Shown in pieces: positions 39,674 through 47,533 of a DNA stretch of 64,000 bases. The DNA comes from Pampinifervens sp037481935. Lineage in GTDB: Bacteria; Aquificota; Aquificia; Aquificales; Aquificaceae. Every line of letters starts with the position of its first letter. The stretch's first letter is position 1. The notes beneath the pieces are model-generated. The model was not told the DNA's origin. It did not search any database and worked only from the letters and a program-made list of their open reading frames with translations. The stretch is from positions 186,001-250,000 of the forward strand of contig NZ_JBJXCT010000001.1 in assembly GCF_046159715.1 (NCBI RefSeq). The letters are read 5' to 3'. The position numbers and the translations under genes are program-made.

Positions 39674-40940
39674 GCCTTATAACATCAGCCTTCAGGTAAT
39701 CTCTGAGTGCTTCTGGCACCACCACGGACCCATCTTCCTGCTGGTAGTTTTCTAAGATTGCCACCAGCGTCCTCCCCACCGCAAGCCCAGAGCCGTTGAG
39801 TGTGTGAACAAAGTGAAGCCTGCCACTGATATCCCTGTAGCGTGTGTTCATCCTCCTCGCCTGAAAGTCCTCACAGTTTGAGCAGGAAGATATTTCCCTG
39901 TATCGTCCCTGAGAGGGCAGCCATACCTCTATATCGTAGGTTTTTGCTGAGGCAAAGCCCATGTCTCCTGTGCACAGAAGGACCACTCTGTAAGGGAGTC
40001 CCAGTGCTTGCAGAACATCCTCCGCATCAGAGGTGAGTCTTTCCAGCTCTTCGTAAGAATGCTCCGGTTTTACGATTTTCACCAGCTCCACCTTGTTGAA
40101 CTGATGTTGCCTTATGATTCCCCTTATGTCTTTTCCGTAGGCACCAGCCTCTCTTCTGTAGCATGGCGTGTAAGAGACCATGTATATGGGTAGGTCCTCT
40201 TCAGAAAGAATCTCTTCCCTGAAAAGGTTTGTAAGGGGCACCTCGGCAGTGGGTATCAGGTAAAGGTCATCCCTTTCGCACCTGTAGAGCTCTTCTTCAA
40301 ACTTGGGAAGCTGACCTGTTCCAAGTAGAATCTCTGGTCTTACAAGGTGAGGGGGCAATACCTCCCTGTATCCCTTCCTTGAATGGAGGTCAAGCATGAA
40401 GTTTATGAGAGCTCTCTCTAACTTTGCACCCCAGCCCTTGAGGACCACAAAACGACTGCCAGAGAGTTTGCTTGCCCTTTCAAAATCAAGGATTCCCAGC
40501 CTCTCACCTATCTCCCAGTGAGGCTTTGGCTCAAAGGAAAATTCTCTGGGCTTTCCCCATCTTCGGACCTCCACATTCTGACTCTCATCTTCCCCATAGG
40601 GCACGCTCTCGTGAGGCAGGTTTGGAATGCGAAGCATAAGGTCTTTTAGCTGGCTCTCAACTGCAGAGAGCTCCTCTTCCCTCTTCTCTATATTCTCTCT
40701 TAGCCTCTTTACCTCTTCCTCAAGTGGTGAAGTATCCTGCCCCTGTTTTTTCAGCATACCTATTTCTTTGCTCTTTGCGTTCCTTGTAGCCCTCAGATCC
40801 TCAAGCTCCCTGAGAATGCTTCTCCTCTGTGCATCAAGCTCGAGGACTCTGTCCACAAGACCCGCAAGCTCTTTATCTCTTAATGCAAGCCTTTCTCTGA
40901 CGAGCTCTGGGTTTTTTCTTATAAGCTCCATATCAAGCAT
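39669..40940 (-). CDS. serS: Seryl-tRNA synthetase
   Basis: The 423-residue class II enzyme has the N-terminal coiled-coil arm (about 30-105, RRSILRELEDLRATRNAKS) and the class II motifs: motif 2 YRREAGAYGKDIRGIIRQHQF (seen as YRREAGAYGKD and RGIIRQHQF) and motif 3 GSGLAVGRTLVAILENYQ. It charges tRNA-Ser and provides the serine for selenocysteine. A TAAAAT box lies 9 bases before the ATG. It is divergent from the zinc-ribbon gene. Confidence 0.97.
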   Translation of the reverse strand: MLDMELIRKNPELVRERLALRDKELAGLVDRVLELDAQRRSILRELEDLRATRNAKSKEIGMLKKQGQDTSPLEEEVKRLRENIEKREEELSAVESQLKDLMLRIPNLPHESVPYGEDESQNVEVRRWGKPREFSFEPKPHWEIGERLGILDFERASKLSGSRFVVLKGWGAKLERALINFMLDLHSRKGYREVLPPHLVRPEILLGTGQLPKFEEELYRCERDDLYLIPTAEVPLTNLFREEILSEEDLPIYMVSYTPCYRREAGAYGKDIRGIIRQHQFNKVELVKIVKPEHSYEELERLTSDAEDVLQALGLPYRVVLLCTGDMGFASAKTYDIEVWLPSQGRYREISSCSNCEDFQARRMNTRYRDISGRLHFVHTLNGSGLAVGRTLVAILENYQQEDGSVVVPEALRDYLKADVIRL

Positions 40941-40961
40941 GATAAGGATATTTTAATAGGT
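40941..40961. promoter_or_regulatory. Bidirectional leaderless promoter candidate
   Basis: Twenty-one bases separate serS (ATG at 40940) and the zinc-ribbon gene (GTG at 40962). On the minus strand TAAAAT (40955-40950) ends 9 bases before serS; on the plus strand TATTTT (40949-40954) ends 7 bases before the GTG. No ribosome binding site fits either gene. Confidence 0.5.
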
Positions 40962-41330
40962 GTGAAGTGGTTCTGTCCCTATTGCTGGCATGAGGTCACA
41001 GAGAAGGACCTTAAGTGCCCAAACTGTGGTGCAGACCTTGAGAGCTTTCACAGCATGGATTTTGACGACAAGCTAATTCTTGGGCTGAAAAACCCCATCA
41101 CACAGACAAGGATGTTTGTAATAGAGCTCATAGGCAGGAGACGCGTAGAGAAGGCGGTTGAACATCTGTGCCAGCTTGCCAGAGACAGCGAAGATACCTA
41201 TGAGCTTGTGACCATATTCAACGCCCTTCATGCCATAGGTGCACAGGGAGCTCTTGAATGTATGAAAGAGCTTGCAGACAGAAAGAACAATCACATCCTG
41301 AAAAAACACATAGAGCAACTTCTGGGTTAA
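40962..41330 (+). CDS. Zinc-ribbon protein with HEAT-like helical repeats, 122 residues
   Basis: The N-terminus has CPYCWHEV...LKCPNCGADL, two CxxC pairs for zinc. The rest is helical, in pairs that resemble HEAT/PBS-lyase-like repeats (AVEHLCQLARDSEDTYELVTI, NALHAIGAQGALECMKEL). Function unknown; HEAT proteins usually bind other proteins. The start is GTG with no ribosome binding site. Its stop TAA begins the TAAAAT upstream of the cupin gene. Confidence 0.82.
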   Translation: MKWFCPYCWHEVTEKDLKCPNCGADLESFHSMDFDDKLILGLKNPITQTRMFVIELIGRRRVEKAVEHLCQLARDSEDTYELVTIFNALHAIGAQGALECMKELADRKNNHILKKHIEQLLG

Positions 41331-41333
41331 AAT
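41328..41333 (+). promoter_or_regulatory. -10 box of the cupin gene, starting with the upstream stop codon
   Basis: TAAAAT begins with the TAA stop of the zinc-ribbon gene and ends 8 bases before the cupin ATG at 41342. No ribosome binding site is seen. Confidence 0.4.
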
Positions 41334-41341
41334 CTTCAACC

Positions 41342-41638
41342 ATGGACATAAAAACCGCAGAGGAAAGGCTCAGAAACATGGGCTATGAAGGTTTTTATGT
41401 CTGGTATGACCCGCCGGGCACCTTCTACGACTGGCATACGCACCCTGAGGATGAAGTCCGTTATGTGCTGGAGGGAGAGATAACCATCGGCACGGAGGAG
41501 GGAGTCTACCATCTAAAGGCCGGAGACCTCCTTGAGGTAAAGGCCGGCACAAGGCACTGGGCAAAGACAGAGAGAGGTGTGAGATACTTGTGTGGGAGCA
41601 GGAAGGCTCAGGCTCTTTCAAGTAATCCCCCACTATAG
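41342..41638 (+). CDS. Small cupin-domain protein
   Basis: The 98-residue protein is one cupin barrel with metal-ligand motifs WHTHPEDEVRYVLEGE (H-x-H, E) and GTRHWAKTE. Single-domain cupins bind Fe, Mn or Zn or act as sensors; the substrate is unknown. ATG at 41342 is chosen because it follows a TAAAAT box by 8 bases; an upstream ATG lies inside the preceding gene. Its 3' end overlaps the convergent phoD by 31 bases. Confidence 0.87.
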   Translation: MDIKTAEERLRNMGYEGFYVWYDPPGTFYDWHTHPEDEVRYVLEGEITIGTEEGVYHLKAGDLLEVKAGTRHWAKTERGVRYLCGSRKAQALSSNPPL

Positions 41639-43188
41639 AAAAATCTTGCGTCTATCTTCTTATCTGCGTCCCTTCTGTATTTGTTTACCGAGTATATGGT
41701 GCATTCTGCCTTTTCTCTGCCAAGCGTCAGCACGCTGTAGCCCCAGCAGTTTATGGAGTTGATGTGCTTTATCCACTGGTTTTGAGCCATTTCAGCCCTC
41801 TGGAAGTCCTCAAGGGAGGGGTAGCTCCAGCTCCTTCTCCACCAGCCTCCTTCGTTAGCGTTGATGGAGGAAACCGCCGGCGTCATAAACTCTGCACCTA
41901 AGACCCTTTCGGGTTTTTCGTAGCTGTCTGGAATTTCTGCCACAAGGCTTGCGTGCCTGTCGCCCGTTATGGCGATGAGGTTCTGCATGCCCTTCTCTTT
42001 CAGAAAGTCCAGCACTTGCTGACGCTCGCCGGCGTATCCGTCCCACGCATCCAGCGAGCCAAACCTTCCATCTGTCATGGACCTTGAAAGCTGAACACTG
42101 CTTGCCCATACCTTCCAGCGATAACTGCCTTCTGCCAGTTTTGAGAAGAACCACCTTTTCTGGTCCGCACCCAGCATGGAGGTCCTGAACTGTTCTCTGC
42201 AACCTTCTACTCCAAACCTTCCCTCGCATGGGGGCCTATCTTTGTAGCTTCGCAGGTCTGTCACAATAAGATGCCCCAGACCTCCGAGGTCAAAGTCCCT
42301 GTATATGGTAATCCATGAGAGGGGGTCTCTGTTTCCAAAGTCAGTCTTTACCCTCGCTGGCACGTATTCAAGCCATGCCTTGAGGGCTTCCTGCCTCAGG
42401 CGCAGTATCTTTTCCCTGTCACCACCGAAGGGGTGCTTTGTAAAATACCCCCATGTGCCCCTATGATAGTCAAAGTAGTGGTCGTTGAGAAACTCGTGGT
42501 CATCCCAGGTGGCTATAAAGGGGTGCATGGCACGGGCGAGCCTGAAGTCTGGGTCGGAAAGGTAGGTCCTGTATAGATACCTGTAGTCCTCAAGGTTTAC
42601 GCATATGTCTTCACCCGAGGGCATGCGAAGGTCTCTTCCGGGCACCCTTGCCGGTCCGTATATTTTTTCGTAGATAAAGTCCCCAAGGTGAACCACAAAG
42701 TGCACGTCTTCCTGTGCCAGATGCCTGTAGGCAGTGTAGTATCCATCCGCATAATTCTGGCATACCACGAAAGCAAGGGAGAACTCCTCAGCCCTTTCTG
42801 GAAGGGTTCTGAACCTGCCCACCATGGAGGGCACATCTGCGTAAATAAACCTGTAGTAATAGGTCTTTCCGGGCTGGAGCTTACCATCAAGGTCTATACG
42901 CACCGTAAAGTCGTCGCCGACATTTATAGAGCCCGCAGGAATCCTGCCAGTAAAGGCTCTTTTGAAGTCTGGCTCTTCCGATATCTGCAGTATAAGGTCT
43001 CTATTCATCTTCTTGTGGACGGCGGGGTTTACCCGTGTCCAGAGTATAGCTCCCGTCTGTGTGGGGTCTCCGCTGGCAATTCCCTGGGGAAATACTTCCT
43101 CTGCATCCTGTGCAAAGCTGAGGTTGTTTATGTGAAAGAGTAGGACACTTGCAAAACAACTTTCAAGAAAACTTCTTCTCGTGAGCAC
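41608..43188 (-). CDS. phoD: PhoD-like alkaline phosphatase/phosphodiesterase, secreted
   Basis: The 526-residue protein has a twin-arginine-type signal (LTRRSFLESC followed by a hydrophobic stretch and AQDA) and PhoD family elements: FPQGIASGDPTQTGAILWTRVNP, VVHLGDFIYE, TWDDHEF and ITGDRHASL. PhoD enzymes hydrolyse phosphomono- and diesters outside the membrane with Fe3+/Ca2+ and release phosphate. GTG at 43188 fits the signal sequence; TAGAAT ends 7 bases before it. Upstream lies a run of 11-base repeats like a PhoP-binding box. Confidence 0.93.
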   Translation of the reverse strand: MLTRRSFLESCFASVLLFHINNLSFAQDAEEVFPQGIASGDPTQTGAILWTRVNPAVHKKMNRDLILQISEEPDFKRAFTGRIPAGSINVGDDFTVRIDLDGKLQPGKTYYYRFIYADVPSMVGRFRTLPERAEEFSLAFVVCQNYADGYYTAYRHLAQEDVHFVVHLGDFIYEKIYGPARVPGRDLRMPSGEDICVNLEDYRYLYRTYLSDPDFRLARAMHPFIATWDDHEFLNDHYFDYHRGTWGYFTKHPFGGDREKILRLRQEALKAWLEYVPARVKTDFGNRDPLSWITIYRDFDLGGLGHLIVTDLRSYKDRPPCEGRFGVEGCREQFRTSMLGADQKRWFFSKLAEGSYRWKVWASSVQLSRSMTDGRFGSLDAWDGYAGERQQVLDFLKEKGMQNLIAITGDRHASLVAEIPDSYEKPERVLGAEFMTPAVSSINANEGGWWRRSWSYPSLEDFQRAEMAQNQWIKHINSINCWGYSVLTLGREKAECTIYSVNKYRRDADKKIDARFFYSGGLLERA

Positions 43189-43195
43189 AGTCTTA

Positions 43196-43238
43196 ATTCT
43201 ACAGACAGACTGTTAAACTTCTGTTAAGCTTCTTCTAA
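43196..43238 (-). promoter_or_regulatory. Pho-box-like repeats and -10 box upstream of phoD
   Basis: On the minus strand TTAGAA (43238-43233), TTAACA (43227-43222) and TTAACA (43216-43211) recur with an exact 11-base period; the spacers are GAAGC and GAAGT. This is the pattern of PhoP sites in Bacillus (TTAACA repeats) and of the E. coli Pho box (7-base repeats at 11-base period). TAGAAT (43201-43196) follows and ends 7 bases before the phoD GTG. The upstream copies lie in the last codons of tyrA. No phoB/phoR gene is in the window. Confidence 0.6.
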
Positions 43239-44075
43239 AGACCTCCTTCTTATGCTTGCCCTCTGAAGGTATTGTGTGAGCTCCATTTCCTTCCCCTTCT
43301 CAATGAGTTTCCTCAGCTCTTGAAGTGAGGAAGTGAAAGCTTCTATAGCCTTCATAACCTCCTGCGAATTTTCCATAAATATGTCTCTCCACATTATTGG
43401 GTCTGAAGCCGCTATGCGGGTAAAATCTTTGAAGCCGCCCCCGGGGTATTTGAAAAGGTCTATTTCCGTGCTGAGCCTCTCTATGGTGTTCATGAGGGCA
43501 AAGGCCACCGCATGGGGAAGGTGCGACACTGCACCAAAGACAAAGTCGTGAAGCTGTGGGTCCATCTCCTCCACCACCGAGCCTATATCTGTCCATAAAT
43601 TCCTTATCTTTTCCTTGGCTTCAAGGTCTGTCCTTTCTGTAGGCGTGAGTATAAGCCTTTTTCCTCTAAAGAGGTCTCTGAGTGCATTTTCCACTCCTGC
43701 CTTTTCAGTGCCCGCTATGGGATGCCCTCCCACAAACCTGTTGCCCAGAATCTCCTCAAGCCTGTAGACCAGAGAACCTTTCACCGAGCCAAGGTCAGAA
43801 ACTATACAGTCTGGGGTTATGAGGTCCTTCAGCCTTTCGGCTATGGGCAGGAATGTCCTAACAGGGGTCGCCAGCACCACCAGTTCTGGCTCATAGGTTT
43901 TTATGGCTTCCAGCTCTGTAGAGCCATTATCTAACACTCTCAGCTCTTTGCCCTTTTCTATCGCCTCCGGCTTTATGTCCACTCCAAAGACCTCACAGCC
44001 TGTTGCCTCTCTGCAGGCAAGAGCAAAAGAGCCTCCCATAAAGCCAACACCGATTATCATAACCCTTTTAAACAT
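43224..44075 (-). CDS. tyrA: Prephenate/arogenate dehydrogenase
   Basis: The 283-residue enzyme oxidatively decarboxylates prephenate (or arogenate) on the way to tyrosine. It has the NAD(P) site MIIGVGFMGGSFALACREA near the N-terminus, the FVGGHPIAGTEKAGVENA motif with the catalytic histidine, and no ACT domain. A. aeolicus TyrA is of similar type. It overlaps pyrC by 8 bases. CATCAGG before the ATG is a weak ribosome binding site. phoD follows with a Pho-box-like element in between. Confidence 0.93.
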   Translation of the reverse strand: MFKRVMIIGVGFMGGSFALACREATGCEVFGVDIKPEAIEKGKELRVLDNGSTELEAIKTYEPELVVLATPVRTFLPIAERLKDLITPDCIVSDLGSVKGSLVYRLEEILGNRFVGGHPIAGTEKAGVENALRDLFRGKRLILTPTERTDLEAKEKIRNLWTDIGSVVEEMDPQLHDFVFGAVSHLPHAVAFALMNTIERLSTEIDLFKYPGGGFKDFTRIAASDPIMWRDIFMENSQEVMKAIEAFTSSLQELRKLIEKGKEMELTQYLQRASIRRRSLEEA

Positions 44076-45342
44076 CCTGATGAACTATCCTGCCCTCAAA
44101 AATTGTGTATATCACTTTCCCTCTGAGTGTTTTGCCCCAGATGGGCGTGTTTCTGGACTTTGAGAGGTTTGTCTCATCGTTTAGCACCCATTCTATCTCT
44201 GGGTCAAAAAGCACCAGGTTTGCCCTTGAGCCTTCCTTCAGACTTCCGCAATCCTCAAGACCAAGTATTCTTGCAGGTCTGCAGGACATTAGCTCTACCA
44301 GCTTTGAAAGGTTGATGATTTCCTGTCTTACAAGCTCAAGCATCATAGGCAATGCGGTCTGAAGCCCTATAATGCCAGGCATGGCACTTTCTAACTGTCC
44401 TTTTTCCCATACCGCATGGGGTGCATGGTCTGTTGCTATACAATCTACTGTGCCATCCTTCAGACCTTCAATCAGAGCACTTCTGTCTTCTTCCCTTCTC
44501 AGAGGTGGGTTTACCTTTGCGTATGAAGAAGACCTGAGGAGCTCCTCCTCCGTAAACATAAGATGATAGGGGTTTACTTCACATGTAACCCTCACTCCCT
44601 TTTCCTTAAATAGCCTTATTATTTCAACACCCAGCCTGCTACTCAGATGCTGGATGTGCACATGTCCCCCTGTATGATAGGCAAGGATGCAGTCCCTTGC
44701 CACAAGCACATCTTCTGCGCTCGCAGGTCTTGAATATAGACCCAGCACGGAGCTAACGTATCCATCGTTAATGTGTCCGTATGCAAGCCTGTCATCCTCA
44801 CAGTGGTTCATCACAAAAGACCCGAGCTGTGCGGTGAGCTTTAGAGCCCTTTCCATCAGGGCTGAGTCCATGAGGGGTGCACCATCGTCGGTAAAGGCAA
44901 CACAGCCAGCCCTTTTCAGGGCATAAAAGTCCACAAGTTCCTGTCCCCTTCTGCCCTTTGTTATGGCACCCGCAGGCAGAACTCTACAGAGCCCTATGTC
45001 CTCAGACTTTCTCCTTACATATTCCACGACCTCAGGTGAGTCTATGGGTGGTTTCGTGTTGGGCATGCATACCAGAGTGGTGAATCCACCTGCTACCGCA
45101 CATCTCATCCCGCTCTCTAAATCTTCCTTGTATTCCTGACCAGGGTCTCTCAGATGCACATGAAGGTCCACAAAAGCGGGGCATGCGATGAGCCCTTTTG
45201 CCTCTATAACCTGAGCCTCAAGCTCAAAGAGGTCATCCCCTATTGCCCTTATCCTTCCCTTTTCTATAAGTATATCTTTAATGCTGTCCAGTTTCTGAGA
45301 GGGGTCTATAAGCCTTGCCTTCTTTATCAGGATTCTGGACAT
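44068..45342 (-). CDS. pyrC: Dihydroorotase
   Basis: The 424-residue type I dihydroorotase cyclises N-carbamoyl-aspartate in pyrimidine synthesis. The metal-binding HVHLRDPGQEYKEDL, the MPNTKPP segment, and the ATDHAPH motif with the catalytic aspartate are visible. The start at 45342 (MSRILIKKARLIDPSQ) fits the family; TATAAT (minus strand 45355-45350) ends 7 bases before it. This start lies inside the end of the metal transporter gene, giving a 65-base overlap. Confidence 0.95.
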   Translation of the reverse strand: MSRILIKKARLIDPSQKLDSIKDILIEKGRIRAIGDDLFELEAQVIEAKGLIACPAFVDLHVHLRDPGQEYKEDLESGMRCAVAGGFTTLVCMPNTKPPIDSPEVVEYVRRKSEDIGLCRVLPAGAITKGRRGQELVDFYALKRAGCVAFTDDGAPLMDSALMERALKLTAQLGSFVMNHCEDDRLAYGHINDGYVSSVLGLYSRPASAEDVLVARDCILAYHTGGHVHIQHLSSRLGVEIIRLFKEKGVRVTCEVNPYHLMFTEEELLRSSSYAKVNPPLRREEDRSALIEGLKDGTVDCIATDHAPHAVWEKGQLESAMPGIIGLQTALPMMLELVRQEIINLSKLVELMSCRPARILGLEDCGSLKEGSRANLVLFDPEIEWVLNDETNLSKSRNTPIWGKTLRGKVIYTIFEGRIVHQDV

Positions 45343-46480
45343 TACAAAGATTATAAACCACCTCCTTCAGGGCTTTGTATGGGTTCTTCTCATCCGTTTC
45401 CCACACAAAAACGCCCCCCTGACTAAGTATGCCCTTTGCAGTTGATGACTCAGGATGATGTCCGCATACCACCACGAGCAGACCTTTACTCCTTATAAGC
45501 TCTGAGAGAACTTTTTCATCCTCCGGCAGTTCCCGTATCCTTTCGGGAGAGCCACCAAAAATGAGAAGCTCCTTAGCTTTTTCAAACTTCTGACTTATAC
45601 TGCCCCCCTCGTCTACAAGCACACCAATCCTCAGGTCTTCACCATCTGTGGGTTCGTAGTGAATAAACACCATATCTAACTCCTTTATTTCCTCCTTGAG
45701 CCTTTCCTCTATGTGGTCAACAAGCTGATGCATCCTTATAAAATCTCTACCCTCCAGCACAAGCACAAGGTCCGCAAAGAGCCTCCCACCAGAACTTCTC
45801 ACAAAGAGCCCCTTTATTTCCTTAACCTCAGGAAAAGAGAGAAGAACATGCCTTATTCTATCAAGGGTCCTTTCATCCACGGAAACATCTAAAAGCACAG
45901 AGACCTCCCTCCAGAGTATGTTAAAGGCGGTGTAGCTGATAAGCAGGGCAACACCAAGGGCAAAGTATCTGTCCAGTTGATAGCCCATGTAAACTCCAAG
46001 GAAGCTCATGAGCACCAGAGAAGAACCGAAGGCATCTGTAAGGGTATGATAGGAGTCTGCTATAAGCGTTGGTGAGTTGAGCCTTTTACCTGCCCTTCTT
46101 TCCAGCACCGATAGAGCCAGTGAGCTGAAAAGAGAAAAGACTACCACGCCAAGACCAAATCCTAAATACTCCTCCCTTACAACCACCTCCTTCCCTATAG
46201 CCCTCCTTATCATCTCGTAGGCTGTCAGGAGCAGAAAGAAGGCTATCACTATGGAGCCTATGTTTTCAAGTCTGTAAAGACCATAGGGGAACTTACTGGT
46301 TTTTTTATCGGAGAGCTTTATGGTAACAAAGGCTACCACTGATGCGAAGGAGTCAGACAGAGAATGCACAGCTTCTCCAATGAGGGAAAGACTCCCTGTG
46401 AAGAGCCCTGCTACCAGCTTCAGAAATGCCTGCAGCAGATTAACCGTAAGAGAAATCAGAGCCCAGTGATGCTTTTTCAT
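45278..46480 (-). CDS. Cation diffusion facilitator fused to a NifX/NifB-type dinitrogenase cofactor domain
   Basis: The 400-residue protein has an N-terminal CDF transporter (about 1-200, six membrane segments; GEAVHSLSDSFASVVAF and LIADSYHTLTDAFGSSLV carry the metal ligands), a cytoplasmic ferredoxin-like domain, and from about residue 295 a domain like the NifX/NafY dinitrogenase iron-molybdenum cofactor fold (RIGVLVDEGGSISQKFEKAKEL, LLVVVCGHHPESSTAKGI). CDF proteins export Zn2+, Fe2+ or Mn2+; the extra domain could bind a metal cluster as a sensor. The 3' end overlaps the pyrC start by 65 bases. Confidence 0.9.
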   Translation of the reverse strand: MKKHHWALISLTVNLLQAFLKLVAGLFTGSLSLIGEAVHSLSDSFASVVAFVTIKLSDKKTSKFPYGLYRLENIGSIVIAFFLLLTAYEMIRRAIGKEVVVREEYLGFGLGVVVFSLFSSLALSVLERRAGKRLNSPTLIADSYHTLTDAFGSSLVLMSFLGVYMGYQLDRYFALGVALLISYTAFNILWREVSVLLDVSVDERTLDRIRHVLLSFPEVKEIKGLFVRSSGGRLFADLVLVLEGRDFIRMHQLVDHIEERLKEEIKELDMVFIHYEPTDGEDLRIGVLVDEGGSISQKFEKAKELLIFGGSPERIRELPEDEKVLSELIRSKGLLVVVCGHHPESSTAKGILSQGGVFVWETDEKNPYKALKEVVYNLCNVQNPDKEGKAYRPLSETGQH

Positions 46481-47415
46481 CGGTTAAAGGCTATTTTACA
46501 CCCCTGATGGCTCTCTCGCCTCCTCAGCTCTTCCTCAATAGCCTTTATAACTTCCTGCTTTTTTGCGTAGGTGCAGTAGTCCGGTGCTATAAGCCTGTCT
46601 GGTTCTACCTCACCGGTGAGCCTGTGAATGACCACAGAAGGGGGAAGTATCTCTATTATGTCTGCGGCACGCTCTGCGTATTCCTGCAGGCTCAGGACTT
46701 CAAACTCGCCTCTCATATACTGCTCCGCCATTCTGGTGTTCTTTATTACGTGCAGAGGGTGTATCTTCACGCCGTCTATGGGAAGGCTGGCAAGGAGCTT
46801 GCCTGTCTCCAACATATCCTCCCTGTCTTCCCCGGGAAGCCCGAGGATTATGTGAGCGCATACTTTCAGGTTTCTTCTTTTTGTTCTGAGCACTGCGTCC
46901 ACAAAGTCTGAAACTCCATGTGCTCTGTTTATGAACCTGAGGGTCCTGAAGTTGGCGCTCTGAAGCCCGTACTCCACCCATACCTCAAGCCCCCTGTTTG
47001 AATAGCTCTCCAGAAGGTCAAGCACCCATTCGGGAGCACAGTCAGGTCTTGTGCCCACATCTATCCCTACTACTTCTTCAAACTCAAGAGCCGTATCGTA
47101 TATGGATTTGAGGTATTCATACTCTCCGTAAGTGTTGGAATAAGACTGATAGTAGATAAAAAACAGGATTTTTTCTCCGTATCTGTTTTTTGCCCTCCTT
47201 ATGCCCTCTTCTATCTGCTGGCGCAGGGGTATATAAGGCTCAAGATGTGCAGGTCGGGTGCCTGAAAAACAGTAGGTGCAGCCACCCCTCGCCTTGGTGC
47301 CATCTATATTTGGACAGGTAAAGGGAAGAGCAACGGTTATCTTCTGAACTCTTCTACCATATTTTTCCTTCAGGTAATCCTTGAGTGAATAATAAAGTCT
47401 TTCTGTGGTGACCAT
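46477..47415 (-). CDS. Radical SAM protein, YhcC/TIGR01212 family
   Basis: The 312-residue protein has an unusual cluster motif CPNIDGTKARGGCTYC (C-x9-C-x2-C) of the YhcC/TIGR01212 radical SAM family. GIDVGTRPDCAP and AHIILGLPGEDREDMLETG are other family parts. The substrate is unknown; a tRNA or sulfur-related modification has been suggested for relatives. The ATG comes 3 bases after the stop of the 35-residue ORF, implying coupled translation, and overlaps the CDF gene by 4 bases. Confidence 0.91.
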   Translation of the reverse strand: MVTTERLYYSLKDYLKEKYGRRVQKITVALPFTCPNIDGTKARGGCTYCFSGTRPAHLEPYIPLRQQIEEGIRRAKNRYGEKILFFIYYQSYSNTYGEYEYLKSIYDTALEFEEVVGIDVGTRPDCAPEWVLDLLESYSNRGLEVWVEYGLQSANFRTLRFINRAHGVSDFVDAVLRTKRRNLKVCAHIILGLPGEDREDMLETGKLLASLPIDGVKIHPLHVIKNTRMAEQYMRGEFEVLSLQEYAERAADIIEILPPSVVIHRLTGEVEPDRLIAPDYCTYAKKQEVIKAIEEELRRRESHQGCKIAFNR

Positions 47416-47418
47416 GGC

Positions 47419-47526
47419 TTATTCTTTGTCAATACACTCGTTTAGCAGTGCTGCTACCATCCCCGGAATCACCGCGTGCCCTCCAAGGATGCTAACTACT
47501 ATGGTGATTGCCTGCATCCGGTCCAT
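47419..47526 (-). CDS. Predicted 35-residue membrane-associated microprotein
   Basis: This short frame was found by reading the minus strand upstream of the radical SAM gene. It encodes MDRMQAITIVVSILGG, HAVIPGMVAALLNE and CIDKE, a single hydrophobic segment with polar ends. Support: TATAAT (47539-47534) ends 7 bases before its ATG, as at other leaderless genes in this window, and its TAA is 3 bases from the next ATG. It matches no family I know. It could be a leader peptide controlling the downstream gene or a small membrane protein. Confidence 0.6.
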   Translation of the reverse strand: MDRMQAITIVVSILGGHAVIPGMVAALLNECIDKE

Positions 47527-47533
47527 TGGTTAT

